Shown here: piece after piece, positions 16,700 to 24,668 of the stretch
Layout: every line of letters begins with the position of its first letter
Position numbering within the stretch: position 1 is the stretch's first letter
Origin: Streptosporangium amethystogenes
GTDB taxonomy: Bacteria; Actinomycetota; Actinomycetes; Streptosporangiales; Streptosporangiaceae
Assembly: GCF_000721075.1 (NCBI RefSeq)
Contig: NZ_JOEQ01000003.1
Coordinates: forward strand, 62,001-126,000
DNA: 64,000 bases
Direction: 5' to 3'
Notes under the pieces: model-generated
Databases searched by the model: none
The model's input: the letters and a program-made list of their open reading frames with translations, nothing else
Told to the model about the DNA's origin: nothing
Made by a program: the position numbers and the translations under genes

Positions 16700-17383
16700 A
16701 TGCCTGTCCTCAGCCCCGTATGTATGTCCCGCGATCGGGGAGTTCTCTCCGCGGGGAGGGGCGCCGCCCACCCCCCGGACCCGGCGGTGCGGACCGCCCG
16801 CCGCGCCAACGGTACGGCAGCCGCGGCGGTGGCGATGCTCGCCGTCTGCCTGCTCTCGGCGTGCGCGTCCGGCGGCTCCGCGGCACCGTCTTCCCCTCTG
16901 GGTGGGCACTGGCTGGTGAAACCGCTGCCGCAGCGGACGGCGGGCCTTCGCCTCGACGCCATGTGGCCGTCCGCCACGCGGGAGGAACTGCTGTCCAACC
17001 GACCCTCCATCGGCGGTGCTCCCGTCTACGACGCGGTGGATGCCCGCTACGAGGAGACCGAGAAGGCCAAGGGCCGCAAATGGACCAGGCTCCTCACATT
17101 CACCGGATATGACGCAAGGGTCGTCACCGACCAGTGGCGACCGGCCGTGGACGACATCCTCAGCACCTTTCAGGCGGTCGGCACACCGGGCGAAGACTTC
17201 GAGATCCCCACGGGTCCGTTCGGCGGCTACGCCCGCTGTACCGAAACCCTGCTCCTGGACTCCGCATCGGGCATGTGTGTCTGGGCCGACGACGGCACGG
17301 TCGGAATCGTGTACGGCCCGAACTTCAACGCCGCCGAACTCAGGGATCTCCTCCCCGCCTTCCGCGCCGACGTCGAACGCTGA
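16700..17383 (+). CDS. Predicted lipoprotein of unknown function
   Basis: The 227-residue product has a long, basic N-terminus, a hydrophobic segment and a lipobox LLSAC near residue 54, so it is probably a lipoprotein. After a Ser/Ala/Gly-rich spacer, the mature part (from about residue 66) has no recognised domain; it contains SIGGAPVYDAVDARYEETEK, DDILSTFQAVG and two further cysteines. The ATG at 16700 has GAAGGA six bases upstream, and a second ATG at 16724 would shorten the unusually long n-region. A strong terminator follows 70 bp downstream. It stands alone as a single-gene unit. Confidence 0.7.
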   Translation: MPVLSPVCMSRDRGVLSAGRGAAHPPDPAVRTARRANGTAAAAVAMLAVCLLSACASGGSAAPSSPLGGHWLVKPLPQRTAGLRLDAMWPSATREELLSNRPSIGGAPVYDAVDARYEETEKAKGRKWTRLLTFTGYDARVVTDQWRPAVDDILSTFQAVGTPGEDFEIPTGPFGGYARCTETLLLDSASGMCVWADDGTVGIVYGPNFNAAELRDLLPAFRADVER

Positions 17384-17454
17384 GCGTCGGTGAGGACAGG
17401 CTCGCCGACCGGCGGAGTCGCGTGGTGGCCTGTGGATGTAGGACACCGGACGGC

Positions 17455-17492
17455 GGTGCCCCGCCGAGCACCTCGGCGGGGCACCATTTTTT
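17455..17492 (+). terminator. Rho-independent terminator
   Basis: A perfect 14-bp stem (GGTGCCCCGCCGAG at 17455-17468, CTCGGCGGGGCACC at 17472-17485) with a three-base loop is followed by ATTTTTT. It ends transcription of the lipoprotein gene 70 bp upstream. Confidence 0.92.
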
Positions 17493-17502
17493 GCCACTCG
17501 CC

Positions 17503-17730
17503 GAGCAGGCCATACCAGTTCAGCCGCCGGCGGTCCTCAGCCTGCGATCGGTCGGCAGCCCTGGCGTCGAGCACATCCCGCTGACGATGCCCGAGATCCG
17601 TCGTTTGCCGGCCGCGCTCGTTCTTGCCCGGCCCCGCGAGATCGAGCACGTCCTGGCCTGGTCCAGATTCCGGCAAGCCCACCAAACCCGCACTCTGATC
17701 ATCACTACCGCCAACGAGGTGACCCGCTAC
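17503..17730 (+). pseudogene. Remnant of the C-terminal end of a DDE transposase
   Basis: One open frame reads GVEHIPLTMPEIRRLPAALV and then EHVLAWSRFRQAHQTRT. This is the characteristic C-terminal end of an actinobacterial DDE transposase (probably IS701-like), whose intact form reads LT-PEIRRLL-A and WSRWRRRHQA. No N-terminal or catalytic part is present, no start codon fits, and the conserved HY ending is lost. I see no terminal inverted repeats. It records an old insertion whose main part has been deleted. Confidence 0.5.
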
Positions 17731-17734
17731 CACG

Positions 17735-17890
17735 CGATCTACCAAGAAGTATCGGTTCCCCGCGGCTACGGTGTTGACCACGCCCTGCCCGGCGACCTTG
17801 AGGTCGTAGTCCCACAGGGCGCCGCTTTGGTTGTGGACCCGGTAGTGGCCGCTCAACGTGACCTTGCCTGCCGGACAGCTGACCTCAATT
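17735..17890 (-). pseudogene. Short fragment of a beta-rich protein gene
   Basis: The minus strand reads EVSCPAGKVTLSGHYRVHNQ and then LWDYDLKVAGQGVVNTVAAGN with even, coding-like composition. The frame has no start of its own and runs into the transposase remnant. Its beginning overlaps the stop of the SnoaL-like gene. I do not recognise a family. It may be a gene piece left after the insertion event next door. Confidence 0.25.
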
Positions 17891-18295
17891 GGTGAAGGCG
17901 ACGCTGATCGCGTGGCTGTCCTCGTGCATGTGGTAGCCGCTGATCCTGGCATCGGTGACGGTGAAGTGCAGGGCGAAGTCGTTGGTGAACGCCTTGCCGG
18001 TGGACAGCACGCCGAAGCGGCTGCGTCCGGTCACCACGGCGTGGTCACCGTCGAGGATGGTGGCGTTGACGGTGAACTCGTCGGCCGGGGTGAGCTCCGT
18101 GCCGAGCAGGGTGAAGAACTCGGCGATCTCGTCCCTGGTGGAGCGGGTCCCGGTCCAGGGAACGTTCGGCGCGCCGGGGACGGAGAAGTCCACGCGGTCG
18201 GCGAACAGGTCGAGGAGGCCGGGCAGGTCCCCGCTGCCGAAGCGGGCGAAGAAGGCGTCGACGATCTCGCGGGTGGTCTCGGGCGTCACGGTCAT
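17885..18295 (-). CDS. SnoaL-like (NTF2-fold) protein
   Basis: The 136-residue product has the NTF2-like alpha+beta fold of the SnoaL/ketosteroid-isomerase superfamily. An N-terminal helix (EIVDAFFARFGSGDLPGLLDLFADRV) leads to a beta sheet with the typical WxGTRSxRDEIAEFF segment near residues 47-62. Members are small-molecule isomerases, cyclases or binding proteins, and many are of unknown use. The ATG at 18295 starts the fold cleanly. It is divergent from a TetR-type regulator, with two matching operators between, so it is almost certainly that regulator's target. Confidence 0.8.
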   Translation of the reverse strand: MTVTPETTREIVDAFFARFGSGDLPGLLDLFADRVDFSVPGAPNVPWTGTRSTRDEIAEFFTLLGTELTPADEFTVNATILDGDHAVVTGRSRFGVLSTGKAFTNDFALHFTVTDARISGYHMHEDSHAISVAFTN

Positions 18296-18451
18296 GTCTC
18301 TGTGCCGATCTCTCGTGTCTCTGGGGGTGGAAGGCAGGTCGGCCGGAGGCTCAGAGGTCTCCGGTCCATGTGTGATCAGCCGGATTCCGGTGGTGCGAAT
18401 CCCGGCGGGCCCGGGTTTCACGCCGATGCCAGGGCCGGAATGGAGCACATC

Positions 18452-18469
18452 TCCAACTGAACAGTTGGA
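18452..18469. promoter_or_regulatory. TetR-type operator, copy 1
   Basis: The sequence TCCAACTGAACAGTTGGA is a palindrome, and with one more base on each side the arms are nine bases and perfect. It shares the TCCAAC-N6-GTTGGA layout with the site at 18494-18511. The centres are 42 bp apart, four helical turns, so two dimers could bind on one DNA face. Confidence 0.8.
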
Positions 18470-18493
18470 GTTTGGCATGTGCGCCGCCAAATG

Positions 18494-18511
18494 TCCAACT
18501 CTCTGGTTGGA
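18494..18511. promoter_or_regulatory. TetR-type operator, copy 2, over the tetR promoter
   Basis: TCCAACTCTCTGGTTGGA repeats the TCCAAC-N6-GTTGGA pattern. It covers the -35 and spacer region of the predicted leaderless promoter of the TetR gene (TAGGCT at 18518-18523), which implies autorepression. Confidence 0.75.
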
Positions 18512-18529
18512 ATCTTGTAGGCTGCCTCC

Positions 18530-19114
18530 ATGGCCTGGGACACCGCCAAGACCAAGCAGCTCCTCCTCGACGCCGCCGTCCAGGAGTTCGCCGAGCACGG
18601 CCCCCAAGGCGCGCGGGTCGACCGCGTCGCCGCACGGGCCGGGGCGAACAAGGAGCGCATCTACCAGTACTTCGGCAACAAGGAACGGTTGTTCGCCGCG
18701 GTGCTCGAGGCCGAGTTGGCCAAGGTGGCCGCCGCCGTGCCGCTCAGCGCCGATCAGGGTGCCGACCTCGGCGAGTACGCGGGACGGGTCTTCGACTACC
18801 ACTGCGCCCACCCGCACTTCCTGCGCCTGCTGGCCTGGGAAGGGCTGCAGGACGGCCAGGTCCCGGTGGCGGCCGAGGACGAACGCACCACCCACTACGC
18901 CGACAAGGTCGCAGCCTTGGCCAGGGCCCAGGCGTCCGGGGCGATCGGCGACGACCTCGATCCCGCGTACCTGTCCTACGCCGTGTTCGCACTGACCACC
19001 TGGTGGTTCTCGGCTCCCCAGATCGTGCGCATGCTCATGGCCGGGGTCGCCGATGACAGCACCCGGTCGAGGCGCGAGGCGCTGGTCCACATGGTCCGCC
19101 GCCTGGCCGGCTGA
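18530..19114 (+). CDS. TetR-family transcriptional regulator
   Basis: The 194-residue protein has a typical N-terminal TetR helix-turn-helix (about residues 8-54: LLLDAAVQEFAEHG, then VDRVAARAGANKERIYQYFGNK, LFAAVL). The C-terminal ligand domain resembles the TetR_C_33 type, with YHCAHPHFLRLLAWEGL. The start ATG lies six bases after the -10-like TAGGCT and has no ribosome binding site, so the mRNA is probably leaderless. Two palindromes with the same sequence pattern sit in the 234-bp divergent region, so it very likely represses itself and the SnoaL-like gene. Confidence 0.92.
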   Translation: MAWDTAKTKQLLLDAAVQEFAEHGPQGARVDRVAARAGANKERIYQYFGNKERLFAAVLEAELAKVAAAVPLSADQGADLGEYAGRVFDYHCAHPHFLRLLAWEGLQDGQVPVAAEDERTTHYADKVAALARAQASGAIGDDLDPAYLSYAVFALTTWWFSAPQIVRMLMAGVADDSTRSRREALVHMVRRLAG

Positions 19115-19252
19115 CCGCCGAGTCGAGGACGGTGTGGCCTTTGACCCGGCCTCACTCAGGACGGTGCCAGTACGCCAAGACGACGAGCGTCACGGGCTCC
19201 GGCTCTCCATGGCCTCGAACCTGAAACAGCCGCTGCCGCTGGTCTTCCAGCC

Positions 19253-20095
19253 GGGCTGATCCAAACGCTGGTCGGGGGCCCGGACCTGGTTCACAACCTC
19301 ATCGAGTCGCCCGGACTCGGCCACGTCTCGTTCACCGGCACTGCCCAGGCAGGTGCCGAGGTCGCCGCGGCGGCGGGCAAGCGGCTCCTTTCAATCGCGG
19401 CCGAGGTCGGAGGTGGGGTCGTCGGCGTCGTTCACCGGTCGGCGGATCTCAGCCGCGCCACCCTGTTAACCGCCTTTTCCGCCATGGCGGCGGCTGGGCA
19501 ATCCTGCAGCGCCACTTACGCGGTCTTTGTGGAAGAGGTAGTGCTCGAGGAGTTCGTACAGCACCTGAGAACGGCCGTGCGTCAGATGAAAGTCGGGACT
19601 CCCCAACGAGCATCGACGCTCGTCGGCCCGCTAATCAATGTGAACGCCCTCGAAAGAGCGGAATCTGCGATTCGAGCAGCGGTCGCCCGTGGCGCGAAAC
19701 TCTTGGAAGGCGGATTCCTGCCCGCGTCCAGAAGGACCGGCCATCACCTCAGTCCGACCCTTTTACTGTGGTCAGACACCATCACGCCGCCGTCCCAGCC
19801 GTACGCGCCCGTTCTCCGTGTAATACCGATACGCCAGGTCGGCTCGATCCCATGGCCGGACGGCCTTCTTGGGGTCTCCTGGTGGGCGGCGGAGCATGTA
19901 TCCTTCGGCACCGACGCAAGATCCGTCTGGTTGAACGACGCCCCCGCCTTCGACCCCCGCCTCCCCTTCGGCAACCCGCGCACTCCGGGGGAAGAACTTG
20001 GCCGGGAGGCGTTTCTCCGGGCGTCGTCCACCCAGGCCGTCTGGTCGGAACAAACCTCGGTGCCCAGTACCGACGAAGAGAATCCGCCTTCATGA
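19253..20095 (+). pseudogene. Decayed aldehyde dehydrogenase
   Basis: One open frame without a proper start carries the C-terminal part of an NAD-dependent aldehyde dehydrogenase. It reads GLGHVSFTGTAQAG (co-factor region), AAEVGGG where ELGGK is normal, AAAGQSCSATYAVF with the catalytic Cys kept, LVGPLINVNALERAESAI, and near the end SVWLNDAPAFDPRLPFGN and ELGREAFL. About 200 N-terminal residues and part of the region before the end are missing, compared with about 480 in intact enzymes. Conserved glycines are lost. It could at most be translated from an internal ATG at 19484, which removes the cofactor site. Confidence 0.65.
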
Positions 20096-20139
20096 AGACG
20101 ACCGCGAAGAAGGCAACTCTTACCTCGTGAAAGGCGATC

Positions 20140-21363
20140 GTGAAGAATAGGCTCGCAGTTCTCCGGGTGCCGAACTTCCGCCGGTTCTTCGCCGCGCAGG
20201 GCGCCTCGATCGTGGGGGACGAGATCATCATCACCGCGCTCGCCTTCGCGGTGCTCGCCCTGTCGGATTCCCCTGCCGCCCTTGGCCTGGTGCTGGCCGC
20301 CCGAACCGTCCCGATGATCGTATTCATGCTGGTCGGCGGGGTGCTGGGCGACCGACTGCCCCGCAACGTCGTCATGATGACCTCGGACCTTGTGCGTTTC
20401 GCGAGCCAGGCCGTCATGGCGATCCTGCTCGTCTGGGGAGTCGCTGAGATCTGGCATCTCGTCCTCCTCCAGGTCGTCCACGGCCTGGCCTCAGCGGCGT
20501 TCGCCCCTGCCATCGCGGGAATGGTCCGCGACACGGTTGAGCCGGAACGGCTTCAGGAGGCGAACGCCCTGCTGAGCCTGCTGAAATCCACCGCCAAAAT
20601 CGCCGGACCGGCGCTCGGCGGCCTGTTGGTCCTGATCTTCAGCCCGGGATGGGCCATCGCCCTGGACTCCGTGACGTTCCTCGTGAGCGCCTTGTTTCTG
20701 TGGCGGATCCGGCTTCCGGTGATGAGATCCCGCTTCCGAGCCGGGAACATCTGGAGCGACGTCGTCGCAGGTTGGCAGAGCTTCTGGGCCGTTTCGTGGA
20801 TCTGGTCGATCGTCTGCGTGGTCTCCGTCATCAATATGCTGCAGGCGGCGTTCAATGTCCTCGGGCCCGTCATTTCCCAGAATGTTCTCGGCGGCTCCGT
20901 CGCCTGGGGAATCATTCTGAGCGCCTTCGGCGGCGGCTCGGTGATCGGCGGCTTCGTCTCGATGATGTGGCGTCCGCAATTCCCGTTGCGTACGGCGCTT
21001 CTGTGCCTGGCCCTGTTCCCGCTGCCCGTTCTCGCGCTCGGCGCCTTCCCGTCCACAGCGGCCATCGCCGCTGCCGCCGCAGTTGCAGGTATCGGCCTCA
21101 TGGTCTTCAACACTCTGTGGGACACCACCATCCAGACCCGTGTCGACGCCACCATGTTGTCGCGGATCAGCTCCTACGAATGGACGGGCTCCATGGGGTT
21201 CCGCTCCCTAGGCCTGGGCCTGGTGGGCTGGCTCGCTGCATCCCAGGGCACCGAGGTCGTCGCGCTGGCCTCAGGCCTGGGTCAACTCCTGCTTATCGGT
21301 ACGCTTTTCCTCTCCGCACAGATCAGAACCATGCCGAGAACGCAGCCCGTACTCACGGAGTAA
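20140..21363 (+). CDS. MFS transporter (EntS/enterobactin-exporter-like)
   Basis: The 407-residue membrane protein has about 11-12 hydrophobic helices. The loop motif GGVLGDRLPRNVVMMTSDLVRF between helices 2 and 3 is the MFS signature of the MFS_3 group. VPNFRRFFAAQGASIVGDEI at the N-terminus is also typical. The start is GTG with GAAAGG five bases upstream. It follows the decayed aldehyde dehydrogenase by 45 bp and is probably the only functional gene of that strand segment. Members export siderophores, macrolides or other small molecules. The substrate is unknown. Confidence 0.88.
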   Translation: MKNRLAVLRVPNFRRFFAAQGASIVGDEIIITALAFAVLALSDSPAALGLVLAARTVPMIVFMLVGGVLGDRLPRNVVMMTSDLVRFASQAVMAILLVWGVAEIWHLVLLQVVHGLASAAFAPAIAGMVRDTVEPERLQEANALLSLLKSTAKIAGPALGGLLVLIFSPGWAIALDSVTFLVSALFLWRIRLPVMRSRFRAGNIWSDVVAGWQSFWAVSWIWSIVCVVSVINMLQAAFNVLGPVISQNVLGGSVAWGIILSAFGGGSVIGGFVSMMWRPQFPLRTALLCLALFPLPVLALGAFPSTAAIAAAAAVAGIGLMVFNTLWDTTIQTRVDATMLSRISSYEWTGSMGFRSLGLGLVGWLAASQGTEVVALASGLGQLLLIGTLFLSAQIRTMPRTQPVLTE

Positions 21364-21430
21364 CGAGCCTCCCCTAGCAGGGGGTTTGCCACCTGACTGA
21401 CCCACGACGGGCCGTACTCGTCGCGCCGGT

Positions 21431-21664
21431 TCAGGGGGCGGTACGGGTGCGGCGGGCGAGTTCCCTCTGGTCGGCCAGTGCGACGCCGAGCCGTTCGGGG
21501 CAGCCGCGTTGGAGGAAGTGCTTGGCGCCGGCCTTGGTCTCCTGGGTGGTGAGGGGGCGGTAGCGCCTCGCTATCCAGCGGCCGAGGACGGTGTCGTGGT
21601 CGATGTACCAGCCGGGGAAGGTCTGACGCAGTACGGCGAGCGGGTCCTGTTTCGGGGGGTTCAT
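21431..21664 (-). CDS. Small conserved actinobacterial protein, unknown function
   Basis: The 77-residue product reads MNPPKQDPLAVLRQTFPGW at the N-terminus, and a Thr-rich RRYRPLTTQETKAG segment follows. Small proteins with this FPGWxI pattern are common next to Scr1/DUF397 modules in actinomycetes, from memory, but no function is known to me. The ATG at 21664 has AGGAG eight bases upstream. It is the last of three minus-strand genes that diverge from the XRE-type regulator. Confidence 0.6.
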   Translation of the reverse strand: MNPPKQDPLAVLRQTFPGWYIDHDTVLGRWIARRYRPLTTQETKAGAKHFLQRGCPERLGVALADQRELARRTRTAP

Positions 21665-21795
21665 CGCGGGGACTCCTGTCTGGATGACGCGGGCGGGCCG
21701 GGTGGGCGGCCCGCCCGCGTCACGCACCGCGTCTCACCCTCACGCGGTACGTCTTCGACGGCACGGCAGCCCTGGATCGGGACCGCCGTGCCCGT

Positions 21796-22116
21796 TCAGA
21801 AGTGGCCGATAGTGGCCGAGCCGGAGGTGAGTGCCCAGCGGTGCAGCAGCGCGGTCGTCTCGGCCTCGCGCATCTGGGCCTTCAGTCCCTCGACAGTCCG
21901 GTCGCACAGGAGCACCGGCTCGGGGGTGGGCCAAGTGGCGAAGGCGTGGAACAGACGGCTGCCGGTGCCGTACAACACGGACCAGCCTGGCCAGGTGATC
22001 TCCAGCATCGCGGCCTCGGCACGGGCCTCGTGGTCCCAGGTGTACTGCGGGACCTGGGCGACGGCCTGGCCGTCGCGGTGACGCCCCCGGGCGGCGGCCA
22101 GGCAGCGGCGGATCAT
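21796..22116 (-). CDS. Small conserved actinobacterial protein, unknown function
   Basis: The 106-residue product contains AMLEITWPGWSVLYGTGSR, then AFATWPTPEPVLLC and LKAQMREAETTALLHRW. The first block resembles the FPGW segment of the neighbour at 21431-21664, so both may share a small fold. The ATG overlaps the stop of the upstream gene by 4 bp (ATGA), which supports both reading frames. The function is unknown. Confidence 0.6.
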   Translation of the reverse strand: MIRRCLAAARGRHRDGQAVAQVPQYTWDHEARAEAAMLEITWPGWSVLYGTGSRLFHAFATWPTPEPVLLCDRTVEGLKAQMREAETTALLHRWALTSGSATIGHF

Positions 22117-23231
22117 GAGACCACCCGCCCGGCCTGCTCCCGCTCCGGCGTCTCCTGCTCCCGCTCCTCCGAGGCAGGAGCCTCCCGCGGCTCCTGTTCG
22201 CGGGCTGCCTGCTCCTCCGCCTCGCGGGCGAAGGTCTCCTGCCGGTCGGTCTCGGCGCGCAATGCCTCCAGGGTGTCGCCGTCGACGGTTCGTTCGGCCC
22301 CGGCGTGGGTGGCCACCTTGGAGAAGGGCCGCTCCCGGCTGGCCCACAGCCGCCCGGCATCGCTGAGGATCAACCGCCAGCCGGGAATCGTCGTCTTGGG
22401 AATCGTCGTCTTGGGAATCGTCGTCTTGGGGCTGGTGGGCTCCAGGTGGGTGGAACTACCATCTCTCACTGGTTGGACCTCGATCCGATCAAGGGCCCGT
22501 CCGGTCGTTTCCAGCGGTGGGCGGGCCTGCTTCATGAAGCGGGGAAGGATCTGGAGGGGTTCGCCGTACCGGCCTGGTGGCCGGTACGAAGACGGGGTGA
22601 CCGCCGAGCGGTTCGGTGCGCAGGTGGTTCTTCGCCCGAGGCGGGGCGTGGGGTGGCGCCCACATCCGAGCCGGGACACTCTGGTGGGAGCGGACCCCGA
22701 CGCCGGACGCGGACGACAGGGCACCCGCCGAGACGACGACGCCGGTACGGACGGCTCGACGGCCGGGCTCCGCTCGGGTATCGCTGGAATCCCCTCGGCC
22801 GGGGCCGACCCGGAACGCCGCTGAACGGACACCGGCGCGACCATCTCGGCGGCTCGCTGAGCGGGGATCATCCCGGCCGGGGCCGCTGGGGCGGGCGGCT
22901 CGAAGCACGGCAGGGAACGGTCTCCGGTACGACAGACCCGCAGCCGGACGTCCAGCAGGTCGCCGGAGGGCTGGACGTACTCGTGATCGGCGGGCCGATC
23001 GGGGCAGCCGTGCGCGTAGGGGGCGTGCCCGCAGGTGGCACAGCCCATCGGCATCGGCGGCACCTCAGCGAAGCAGCCGCAGCCGCCGACGAACGGGGGG
23101 TGGTCTGCACCGTCCCGCAGATCGGATCGTTCGTCAGCCCGGCGAGGACACCCACTGAGAAGAAGGACTGAGTCCGTCACGACTTTCTTGGACAGGTGGA
23201 ACCGTTGCACAGAAGGGTCCGCAAGTGTCAT
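22113..23231 (-). CDS. Hypothetical protein with Cys/His-rich segment and tandem PKTTI repeat
   Basis: The 372-residue open frame begins MTLADPSVQRFHLSKKVVTD after GAGG five bases upstream. It has three parts: a Cys/His-rich region (about residues 45-75, GCATCGHAPYAHGCP) that may bind zinc; a low-complexity Pro/Arg/Ser middle (about 110-260) with poor coding character; and a C-terminal part with three PKTTI repeats, GWRLILSDAGRLWASRERPF and a Glu/Arg-rich tail. The two ends each look like separate small conserved proteins, so this may be a fusion of two genes through a spacer, or hide frameshifts. The C-terminal end is supported by its 4-bp overlap with the next gene. Confidence 0.5.
   Translation of the reverse strand: MTLADPSVQRFHLSKKVVTDSVLLLSGCPRRADERSDLRDGADHPPFVGGCGCFAEVPPMPMGCATCGHAPYAHGCPDRPADHEYVQPSGDLLDVRLRVCRTGDRSLPCFEPPAPAAPAGMIPAQRAAEMVAPVSVQRRSGSAPAEGIPAIPERSPAVEPSVPASSSRRVPCRPRPASGSAPTRVSRLGCGRHPTPRLGRRTTCAPNRSAVTPSSYRPPGRYGEPLQILPRFMKQARPPLETTGRALDRIEVQPVRDGSSTHLEPTSPKTTIPKTTIPKTTIPGWRLILSDAGRLWASRERPFSKVATHAGAERTVDGDTLEALRAETDRQETFAREAEEQAAREQEPREAPASEEREQETPEREQAGRVVS
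22383..22427 (-). repeat. Three perfect 15-bp tandem repeats in coding sequence
   Basis: GGGAATCGTCGTCTT occurs three times without change (22383-22397, 22398-22412, 22413-22427). On the minus strand it encodes PKTTI repeats just before the GWRL block of the hypothetical protein. Because the unit is a multiple of three, copy number can change without loss of frame. Confidence 0.9.
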
Positions 23232-23417
23232 GTCATCCTCACCCTGAGTTAACAAACCGGGCCGCAGGCAACCAGCGATGGCGGCGGTGTCACACGAGCA
23301 CCCCCGCCCGACCATCACTCTTAGTAGTTAAATGACTCCTTGCAGTGTGGCGTGCAAGTTACATGATCACAAGCGCCTTGTATAAATTTGCTCGGCGTAC
23401 GACCACACTGATCAGGC

Positions 23418-24278
23418 ATGCTTGTCGGCATGGCTTCTGCGAGTCCCACCGTTCGACACCGTCGCCTCGGCCGTGAGCTGCGAAGACTCCGCGAGAAGGC
23501 GAACCTCACTCTGGAAGAGGTGGCCACTCCGCTTCACTGGTCCACGGCCAAGCTAAGCCGCATCGAGAACGCCCGGACCATGCCCAGCGGCACGGACGTT
23601 GCCGACCTCTGCGATCTATACGCCGTGGACCCGCCAACGAAGGCCGGGCTGATCCAACTCGGTCAGGAGGCCTGTCAACGTGGCTGGTGGACCGCCTACA
23701 GTGATGTGTTCGCCGGAGCCTACGTCGGCCTGGAATCCGAGGCGACCACCATCCACACCTGGGAGCCACTCTTGGTGCCGGGCATCCTCCAGAACGAGGA
23801 GTACGCCCGTGAGATCATCCACGCTGTACACCCAGAACTCGCCAGCACTGAGCTGGACCGGCGCGTGGATGCCCGGATGGCTAGGAAGATCAACCTTCTC
23901 GGCGCACGCGCGCCAAGGCTGCACGCTCTCATCGACGTCTGTGCCTTGCGCCGCCCCGTAGGGTCACCTGGTGTTATGGCCCGCCAACTCGATGACATTC
24001 TTCAACTCGCAGACCGGCCCAATATTGCGATTCAGGTCCTACCACTCCAGGTCGGGGCACACCCGGGCCTTGAGGGTGCTTTCTCTCTGCTGTCATTCGA
24101 CGATGAAGATCTGGACGCAGGCTACATCGGGTGTCTGGGAGGAGAGATCTATGTGGAGGCGCCGGACCAAGTGCGAAATCTTAAACTGTCGTTTGAACGT
24201 CTTGCCCGCGTTTGCCTGCCCCCCGAGGAGTCCGCAGCGGTCATCGCTGCGGTGAGGAGTGACCATGATCTCCCCTGA
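23418..24278 (+). CDS. XRE-family regulator with DUF5753 (Scr1-type) domain
   Basis: The product is 286 residues. The N-terminal helix-turn-helix (about residues 15-70) reads LGRELRRLREKANLTLEEVA, then WSTAKLSRIENART. The C-terminal DUF5753 domain (about 95-280) includes YVGLESEATTIHTWEPLLVPGILQ and RQLDDILQLADRPNIAIQVLPL. Such proteins are abundant in actinomycetes, pair with a small DUF397 protein and act on development or secondary metabolism (the BldB/AbaA-orfA/WhiJ type). The start may be 23418 or the ATG at 23430. The DUF397 gene overlaps its end by 14 bp. Confidence 0.92.
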   Translation: MLVGMASASPTVRHRRLGRELRRLREKANLTLEEVATPLHWSTAKLSRIENARTMPSGTDVADLCDLYAVDPPTKAGLIQLGQEACQRGWWTAYSDVFAGAYVGLESEATTIHTWEPLLVPGILQNEEYAREIIHAVHPELASTELDRRVDARMARKINLLGARAPRLHALIDVCALRRPVGSPGVMARQLDDILQLADRPNIAIQVLPLQVGAHPGLEGAFSLLSFDDEDLDAGYIGCLGGEIYVEAPDQVRNLKLSFERLARVCLPPEESAAVIAAVRSDHDLP

Positions 24279-24465
24279 TCTATCTGCTGCCGAGTTCCAC
24301 AAGTCCAGCCGTAGCGGTGGTGGCGACAACTGCGTGGAGGTAGCCATGAACCTTCCGGGCCTCGTCGCCGTCCGCGACAGCAAGGACCCATCCGGCCCCG
24401 CGCTCACCTTCTCCCCCACAGCCTGGAACAACTTCCTGACCGGCATCCGCAGCGAAGAAGTCTGA
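24265..24465 (+). CDS. DUF397 domain protein
   Basis: The 66-residue protein is a single DUF397 unit: FHKSSRSGGGDNCVEVA at residues 10-26, VAVRDSKDPSGPALTF, then WNNFL. The ATG at 24265 has AGGAG five bases upstream, within the end of the regulator gene. Partners of this type bind or oppose the Scr1-type XRE protein, in a relation likened to toxin-antitoxin pairs. Confidence 0.92.
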   Translation: MISPDLSAAEFHKSSRSGGGDNCVEVAMNLPGLVAVRDSKDPSGPALTFSPTAWNNFLTGIRSEEV

Positions 24466-24668
24466 CCCGGCCAGGAGTGCCGCACGACCGGAACCGTCCG
24501 GAAGGCCGTCTGGCCGTGCGGCCACACAAGCCCTCCTCGTGATCGTGTGCCAGGAAACAACGCAGCAGCCAGGACCTTCGTCCCCGCAACTCATGGGTGC
24601 CCTGAACTCGAAACCAAGACGAATTCAAACCGAACCCAAGAGAGATTCAAACGGCCGAGACGACGATC

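Noticed and set aside
17134..17895. Continuous plus-strand frame across the lipoprotein end and the following gap
   Set aside because: It crosses a strong terminator; only its short transposase-like part has recognisable similarity.
22383..22427. CRISPR-like array
   Set aside because: The 15-bp units are directly adjacent without spacers and lie in frame in a gene; it is a simple tandem repeat.
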